Origin: Candidatus Omnitrophota bacterium
Lineage (GTDB): Bacteria > Omnitrophota > Gorgyraeia > Aquiviventales > Aquiviventaceae
DNA: 10,147 bases
Assembly: GCA_016180605.1 (NCBI GenBank)
Contig: JACPAW010000010.1
Location: 1 to 10,147, forward strand
Direction: 5' to 3'
How positions within the stretch are numbered: the stretch's first letter is position 1; each line of letters opens with the position of its first letter. Of the stretch, positions 6,201 to 10,147 are shown piece after piece. Below the pieces are notes generated by a model. That model ran no database searches, was not told where the DNA came from, and was given only the letters and a program-made list of their open reading frames with translations. The translations under genes were made by a program, and so were the position numbers.

Positions 6201-7346
6201 TTAATAATGACGGGCTGCGCGCTTAATGTCGTTGACACGGTCCAGTTCCTCCCAAGTAAAGCCATCTTCGTTGCGTCCAAAGTGGCCATAGGCTGCGGTC
6301 TTCAGATACACCGGGCGGCGCAGTTTAAGCGCTCGAATAATGCCAGTCGGTGTCAGATCAAAAAGCTCCCGGATGAGCTTGACGACATTCGAATCCGATA
6401 GTTTACCCGTGCCATGCGTGTTGCACATGATGGAAACCGGCTCTGCCACGCCGATTGCATAGGCCACCTGAATCTCGCATTTATCCGCGACTCCTGCTGC
6501 GACTAAGTTTTTGGCCACGTAGCGCGCCATGTACGCGGCGGAGCGGTCGACCTTCGTCGGGTCCTTTCCGGAAAAAGCTCCCCCGCCATGGCCAATCACG
6601 CCCCCATACGTGTCCATGATGATCTTTCGGCCCGTCAAACCCGTATCCCCCATCGGTCCTCCGACTTCGAAGCGACCGGTCGGATTGACAAAGATTTTGG
6701 TCCGCTTATCCAGCCATTGCTTGGGAGCCACCGGCTCTAATACCAAACGCTTCATGTCGGAGCGAATCCGGGAAAGGGAAACACCGGATTTATGATGGGC
6801 GCTGATCACAACGGCTTCTAAGCGACCCACGTGCCCGTCATGATACTCAACCGTTACCTGTGTTTTTCCATCAGGCCTTAAGTAATCCACCAACCGCTGC
6901 CGGCGCACCTCGGATAGCCGTCGCGCCAACTGGTGTGCGAGAACAATCGGCATGGGCATGTACTCAGGCGTTTCGCTTGTGGCATAACCAAACATCATTC
7001 CCTGGTCGCCGGCCCCGCCTTTATCGACCCCCATGGCAATGTCAGGCGACTGAGCCTGGATCGCGGTAACGACTCCGCAGGTTTTGTATGCAAAACCGTG
7101 CTCTGGCTCCACATAGCCGATGCGGTGAACGGTCTCGCGGACGACTTGCGGAATCTCGACGTAACAAGTCGTGGTGATCTCCCCCGCTACCAGAATCATC
7201 CCCGTCGTCACCAGGCACTCGCAGGCAACGCGTCCGTCGGGGTCTTTTTCGTAAATTGAATCCAATACTGCGTCGGAGATTTGATCCGCAATTTTATCGG
7301 GATGACCCTCCGTTACCGACTCCGACGTGAATAAATGACGCCGCAT
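6201..7346 (-). CDS. metK: S-adenosylmethionine synthetase
   Basis: MetK makes S-adenosylmethionine from methionine and ATP, and hydrolyses the resulting triphosphate. The 381 residues contain the hallmark motifs: GHPDK (14-18, with the catalytic-site His15), the central hexapeptide region GAGDQGMMFGYA and the P-loop-like GGGAFSGKDPTKVDRSAAY. Length and motif order are those of the bacterial family. Start at 7346 is fixed by a strong AGGAGG (7359-7354) 7 nt upstream; this site overlaps the stop codon of the upstream nucleotidyltransferase gene, so the two are probably coupled. ahcY follows by 16 nt, placing SAM synthesis and SAH removal in one transcript. The 11-nt upstream gap leaves no room for a SAM riboswitch directly before this gene. 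Confidence 0.97.
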   Translation of the reverse strand: MRRHLFTSESVTEGHPDKIADQISDAVLDSIYEKDPDGRVACECLVTTGMILVAGEITTTCYVEIPQVVRETVHRIGYVEPEHGFAYKTCGVVTAIQAQSPDIAMGVDKGGAGDQGMMFGYATSETPEYMPMPIVLAHQLARRLSEVRRQRLVDYLRPDGKTQVTVEYHDGHVGRLEAVVISAHHKSGVSLSRIRSDMKRLVLEPVAPKQWLDKRTKIFVNPTGRFEVGGPMGDTGLTGRKIIMDTYGGVIGHGGGAFSGKDPTKVDRSAAYMARYVAKNLVAAGVADKCEIQVAYAIGVAEPVSIMCNTHGTGKLSDSNVVKLIRELFDLTPTGIIRALKLRRPVYLKTAAYGHFGRNEDGFTWEELDRVNDIKRAARHY

Positions 7347-7357
7347 GCTGTTTCCTC

Positions 7358-8125
7358 CTATTCTCGACTGAATGACTTACCGCTCTGTCCCATCGGCCAG
7401 GTTTGCATCGCGGCTTGGTAGGCTTCCAAGGTGCCGATATCATACCAGGCACCTTCCATTAAGATTCCGTAAACAGGCTCTCGCTCTGCGAGCCATGCGA
7501 AGAAAAATCCAGGCGCATCCGGATTACCCCCCTGCTCCAGAAATAACTCGATCCGATTGCAAACCTCAGTCGGAAGATAGTAAATGCACAACGCGACCTC
7601 GGTCGACGGAGGCTGTGGGGATTTTTCTACAAAAGACGTGATCTGTCCGGAGGGGTCTCTTGTGACAACGCCAAACTGGGTTGCCGCCGATTTGGAGGAA
7701 ACTTGCCATAAGCCAACGCTGGCATGTGGATGATAGGTGCGCGCTTTTTCTACGAAGTCCGCCAGAGACCAAGTGAATACGTTGTCGGTTCCAATCACTA
7801 AAAGGTCATCCTCCGGATTGGCTAAACGGCAGGCTAACTGCAAATCACGGATGGCCCCAAGCCGATTATCGGCGTGAGTGGTCTGGTCATCCAGGATGCG
7901 GATATCCGCCTTCCGTGCCTTCTGCCATTGCTGAAAGGGCTCTGCAAAAAGGTGGTTCGTTACTAAAATTTTCTGGCGCACATCGGTAACGCGAGGAAGA
8001 GAACGCAGCACTTCATCCAGAATCACCCCGTCTCCCAGAGGTAAGAGGGCTTTCGGGGAGTGAGCCGTTAAGGGATAAAGCCGGGTCGCGTAGCCAGCCG
8101 ATAGAAGAATAACGGTTAGTGCCAT
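7358..8125 (-). CDS. NTP-transferase family protein (sugar-phosphate nucleotidyltransferase type)
   Basis: This 255-residue single-domain protein has the GT-A-like nucleotidyltransferase fold of RmlA, GlmU-N and mannose-1-phosphate guanylyltransferase. The N-terminal signature LSAGYATRLYPLT (8-20) followed by SPKALLPLG (23-31) binds the nucleotide. Further signs are LLVIGTDNVF with the metal-binding Asp, SFVEKS, and the closing EGAWYDIGTLEAYQAAM. It lacks the C-terminal left-handed beta-helix of GlmU. It probably forms an NDP-sugar or a related activated headgroup; the substrate cannot be read from sequence. It starts 7 nt after the ptsI stop, with AAGG 5 nt before the ATG, and its stop lies in the metK ribosome binding site. 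It is an internal gene of the ptsI-metK-ahcY operon. Confidence 0.88.
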   Translation of the reverse strand: MALTVILLSAGYATRLYPLTAHSPKALLPLGDGVILDEVLRSLPRVTDVRQKILVTNHLFAEPFQQWQKARKADIRILDDQTTHADNRLGAIRDLQLACRLANPEDDLLVIGTDNVFTWSLADFVEKARTYHPHASVGLWQVSSKSAATQFGVVTRDPSGQITSFVEKSPQPPSTEVALCIYYLPTEVCNRIELFLEQGGNPDAPGFFFAWLAEREPVYGILMEGAWYDIGTLEAYQAAMQTWPMGQSGKSFSRE

Positions 8126-8132
8126 CTCTACC

Positions 8133-9875
8133 TTATTCCACTAAAGCAGGAGCCACTTGCTTGAGACTGGCCATTAAGAATGCTTCTACTTCTTTTCCCG
8201 TCCGTAATTTCATGACTTCTTCCACCACGGATTTCGCAAACGAATGTTCAACGGACCGAATCACTTGCTTGACGATCGGAAGTTGCACCGGAGAGACGGA
8301 AAACTCATCCAGTCCCATGCCTAATAAGAGCATGCTCAGCGGAGGTTCTCCTGCCATTTCACCGCACATGCCTACCCAGATGTTCGAAGCATGGCCCACA
8401 TCAATGACGTGCTTGATGATGCGCAGGATCGCCGGGTGGGTCGGCTCATAAAGGTAAGCAATTTTTTCATTGACCCGATCGACCGCCAGTGCGTACTGGA
8501 TCAAGTCATTGGTCCCAATCGAGAAAAACTTAACTTCCGATGCCATGGTGTCGCAGGATAACGCAGCGGAAGGGACTTCGATCATGGCTCCCACATCAAG
8601 ATTATCGGCAAATGGAATGCCTTCGCGGCGCAGTTCGTCTTTGACTTCCTGCAGAATCTCATTCGCCCGCCGCAGCTCCTCGAATCCGGAAATCATGGGG
8701 TACATCATCTTCAGATTCCCCACCACACTTGCCCGAAGAATCGCCCGCAGCTGAATCCGGAAAAGATCCGGGCGTGCTAAGCTAAATCGGATGGCGCGCC
8801 AGCCCATAAAGGGGTTCATTTCGGATGGAAGGTGCAATTGAGATAAAAATTTATCCCCTCCAAGATCCATGGTACGGATGATGACGGAGTTGGGTTTTAC
8901 CCGTTCGGCCACGGTACGGTAGGCCTCGAACTGCTCCTCTTCTGAAGGCAAATCGGTTCGATTCAAGTAAAGAAATTCCGTTCGGAAAAGACCGATTCCC
9001 TGCGCCCCGTGGGCAAGAACAGAAGGGACCTCATCTGGAAGCTCGATATTGGCCGATAGAACCACCCGATGGCCATCCAATGTTTCAGCCGGAAGATCCT
9101 TAAGATGCAGAAGCTGACGGTTGATTTCCTGGTAGCGCCGCTGCTCCATCTCATAACGCTGGATGGTCTGTGCATCGGGATCGATGACCACCTCGCCGCG
9201 CGTCCCGTCGACGATAATGGAATCCCCCTTGTGGATATTTCGCGTGGCCACCTCCAACCCTACCACCGCGGGAATCTCCAGCGATTTGGCCATAATCGCG
9301 GTATGGCTGGTGCGTCCTCCAATGTCCGTTACAAAAGCCAGGACGTTACGCTTGTGCATCTGAGCGGTTTCGGAAGGAGACAGATCCCGAGCGACAACGA
9401 TCACAGGCTCTTGCAGCGAGGCGAGTGTTGCGGGCTGTTGGCCCAAAAGATTCCGCAAAACCCGCCGCCGGACATCTTCGATGTCAGCCGTTCTTTCACG
9501 AAGGTATTCATCTTCCGTCTTGGAGAACACCTTCAAATGCCGGCGGACGACGTCATTGAAAACCACTTCCACGTTCACGAGCTGTTCCTTAAGCCCATTG
9601 ATGATCTCTTCCCGCAGCGATTGATCTTCAAGGACCAATAGGTGAGCGTTTAAGATATCCGCGTGCTCTTGGCCCAAATCGGATGCGAGCTTCTTTTGGA
9701 TGCTTAAGATCTGTCTTCGGGTTTTGATTAAGGCTTCCTCCAGCCGAAACAGCTCAATGGAAACTTGCGCTGCTTCTATGGATCGGCGAGGAATGTTGAT
9801 CTCTTCGCTGTCAAAGAAAAGAGCCTTTCCAATTGCGACTCCGGGTGCCGCGGGAATCCCTTTAATCACATTCAT
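8133..9875 (-). CDS. ptsI: PTS enzyme I, phosphoenolpyruvate-protein phosphotransferase
   Basis: Enzyme I takes phosphate from PEP and passes it to HPr, feeding sugar uptake or a regulatory PTS relay in the cytosol. The 580 residues span the N-terminal HPr-interaction and phosphohistidine domains, with active-site His191 in GGRTSHTAIMAKSLEIPAVVG-type context. The C-terminal PEP-binding barrel has GIGLFRTEFLY, NPFMGWRAIRF, SIGTNDLIQYALAVDR and catalytic Cys504 in CGEMAGE. There is no GAF domain, so it is PtsI-like rather than PtsP. ATG 9875 gives the canonical N-terminus (MNVIKGIPAAPGVAIGKA) with AGGTG 5 nt upstream; a GTG start at 9920 would translate repeat DNA. No ptsH is seen in the window. 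It heads the visible part of the operon, and its start lies inside an inverted-repeat arm. Confidence 0.95.
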   Translation of the reverse strand: MNVIKGIPAAPGVAIGKALFFDSEEINIPRRSIEAAQVSIELFRLEEALIKTRRQILSIQKKLASDLGQEHADILNAHLLVLEDQSLREEIINGLKEQLVNVEVVFNDVVRRHLKVFSKTEDEYLRERTADIEDVRRRVLRNLLGQQPATLASLQEPVIVVARDLSPSETAQMHKRNVLAFVTDIGGRTSHTAIMAKSLEIPAVVGLEVATRNIHKGDSIIVDGTRGEVVIDPDAQTIQRYEMEQRRYQEINRQLLHLKDLPAETLDGHRVVLSANIELPDEVPSVLAHGAQGIGLFRTEFLYLNRTDLPSEEEQFEAYRTVAERVKPNSVIIRTMDLGGDKFLSQLHLPSEMNPFMGWRAIRFSLARPDLFRIQLRAILRASVVGNLKMMYPMISGFEELRRANEILQEVKDELRREGIPFADNLDVGAMIEVPSAALSCDTMASEVKFFSIGTNDLIQYALAVDRVNEKIAYLYEPTHPAILRIIKHVIDVGHASNIWVGMCGEMAGEPPLSMLLLGMGLDEFSVSPVQLPIVKQVIRSVEHSFAKSVVEEVMKLRTGKEVEAFLMASLKQVAPALVE

Positions 9876-9890
9876 CCCCACACCTGCTGC
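9874..9890 (-). promoter_or_regulatory. ptsI ribosome binding site inside an inverted-repeat arm
   Basis: On the mRNA strand GCAGCAGGTGTGGGGAT contains AGGTG 5 nt before the ATG and the first two bases of that ATG. An exact 17-nt complement lies upstream in the mRNA (10030-10014). If both are transcribed, they could pair and hide the start site. This is a structural possibility, not a demonstrated switch. Confidence 0.45.
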
Positions 9891-9891
9891 A

Positions 9892-9910
9892 GTCCCACCG
9901 AAGGTGGGAC
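9892..9910. repeat. 8-3-8 hairpin (GTCCCACC stem)
   Basis: GTCCCACC pairs perfectly with GGTGGGAC around a GAA loop. It has the same geometry and loop as the hairpin at 125-143 but an unrelated stem. It lies between the ptsI start and the inner arm of the larger inverted repeat. Confidence 0.7.
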
Positions 9911-10025
9911 GTGGCCGCACGAAGGTTTTAGAAACGAGGCAGCGGCCATGGCGGTATCTTTACGCCAGCCCGCATAGGAAAAAGATCGATTCATTCTAGA
10001 AAAGATACCGCCAGCAGCAGGTGTG

Positions 10026-10147
10026 GGGATCATCCCCTTACCTATTTCTCGGCCGCAGGCCGCTGAACGCCTGCGCAGGATTTCAATGTGGGTGGCGTTC
10101 AGTGCCCCGCCATTTGGCGGGGCAGAAATAGGTGGGGGGATCATCCC
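10026..10147. repeat. 122-bp palindromic element with four-way-junction layout
   Basis: The 24-bp ends are imperfect inverted repeats: GGGATCATCCCC then TTACCTATTTCT on the left, and AGAAATAGGTGG then GGGGATCATCCC on the right. Moving inward, the stem ACCTATTTCT (10040-10049) / AGAAATAGGT (10124-10133) is followed on the left by hairpin CGGCC-GCA-GGCCG (10050-10062) and on the right by hairpin GCCCCGCC (10104-10111) ATTT GGCGGGGC (10116-10123). The inner stem CTGAACGCC (10063-10071) / GGCGTTCAG (10094-10102) closes the loop. The four helices meet with at most one unpaired base. No coding or transposase sequence is present. The element reaches the window edge and may continue. Confidence 0.7.

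Larger units (their letters stand above)
9874..10030. repeat. Composite inverted repeat with a nested 59-bp insertion in one arm
   Basis: Outer arms ATCCCCACACCTGCTGC (9874-9890) and its complement (10014-10030) match over 17 bp. Inner arms GGCGGTATCTTT (9950-9961) and AAAGATACCGCC (10001-10012) match over 12 bp. On the right the two arm segments are separated by a single base. On the left they are separated by 59 bp (9891-9949), which itself contains two hairpins: GTCCCACC (9892-9899) GAA GGTGGGAC (9903-9910), and TGGCCGC (9912-9918) with GCGGCCA (9942-9948). The simplest reading is a palindrome into which a smaller palindromic unit was inserted. Confidence 0.75.

Noticed and set aside
6185..6289. 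Longer ahcY starting at 6289 inside metK.
   Set aside because: The extension is an out-of-frame reading of the metK 3' end with no family similarity.
7347..7357. SAM-responsive riboswitch before metK.
   Set aside because: Only 11 nt separate metK from the upstream gene, enough for a ribosome binding site but not for an aptamer.
9876..9920. Extension of ptsI to a GTG at 9920.
   Set aside because: The added residues are translated repeat sequence, and the family N-terminus begins at the ATG at 9875 with a fitting AGGTG upstream.
9872..9994. A 40-codon minus-strand frame ending in ATGA overlap with the ptsI start.
   Set aside because: It has no ribosome binding site, and most of its length is inverted-repeat DNA. 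The protein does not resemble HPr or any family I know, so the overlap is probably chance.
9993..9998. TAGAAT on the minus strand as a possible -10 box for ptsI.
   Set aside because: The hexamer is good, but the sequence 17 nt upstream has no resemblance to a -35 box, so I do not call a promoter.

Overview
The window carries two gene blocks that meet tail to tail, separated and bordered by an unusual load of palindromic and 7-bp-periodic repeats. The LptF/LptG lipopolysaccharide-export pair points to a Gram-negative bacterium with an outer membrane. The mixture of proteins, including a short thermophile/archaeal-type S-adenosylhomocysteinase, together with repeat-rich spacers would fit an uncultured lineage such as Omnitrophota. 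That placement is an impression and is not proven by the sequence.

Left part (1-1911). The first 304 bases hold an 85-bp imperfect palindrome, a small GC-rich hairpin and a possible membrane-protein remnant on the minus strand. Next comes a minus-strand reading frame (305-1642). It joins a complete VTT/TVP38-type membrane protein to a 168-residue all-helical domain through 61 codons made entirely of palindromic repeat DNA. The divergent spacer (1652-1911) holds heptamer-type repeats and two sigma70-like promoters facing away from each other. Each promoter is placed so close to its start codon that the mRNAs would be leaderless or nearly so.

Middle (1912-4811, plus strand). comF, lptF and lptG form a tight operon, with an ATGA overlap between the first two and a 3-nt gap between the last two. 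LptF and LptG are the permease pair of the LPS exporter. ComF is a zinc-ribbon phosphoribosyltransferase-like protein.

Convergent junction (4812-4921). A heptamer array, (AAGTAGG)x5, faces a degenerate inverted copy. Together they can form a large hairpin between lptG and ahcY.

Right part (4922-9875, minus strand). The order of transcription is ptsI, a sugar-phosphate-type nucleotidyltransferase, metK, ahcY, with gaps of 7, 11 and 16 nt. MetK makes S-adenosylmethionine and AhcY removes S-adenosylhomocysteine, so these two are halves of one methyl cycle. PtsI is the PEP-dependent first enzyme of a phosphotransferase relay.

The ptsI upstream region (9876-10147) is almost wholly nested inverted repeats. 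One arm covers the ptsI ribosome binding site and part of its start codon. The last 122 bp fold on paper into a four-way junction. The most noteworthy signals are a recurring family of short hairpins with the same geometry but different stems, the in-frame repeat that fuses two proteins, and the nested palindrome over the ptsI start.
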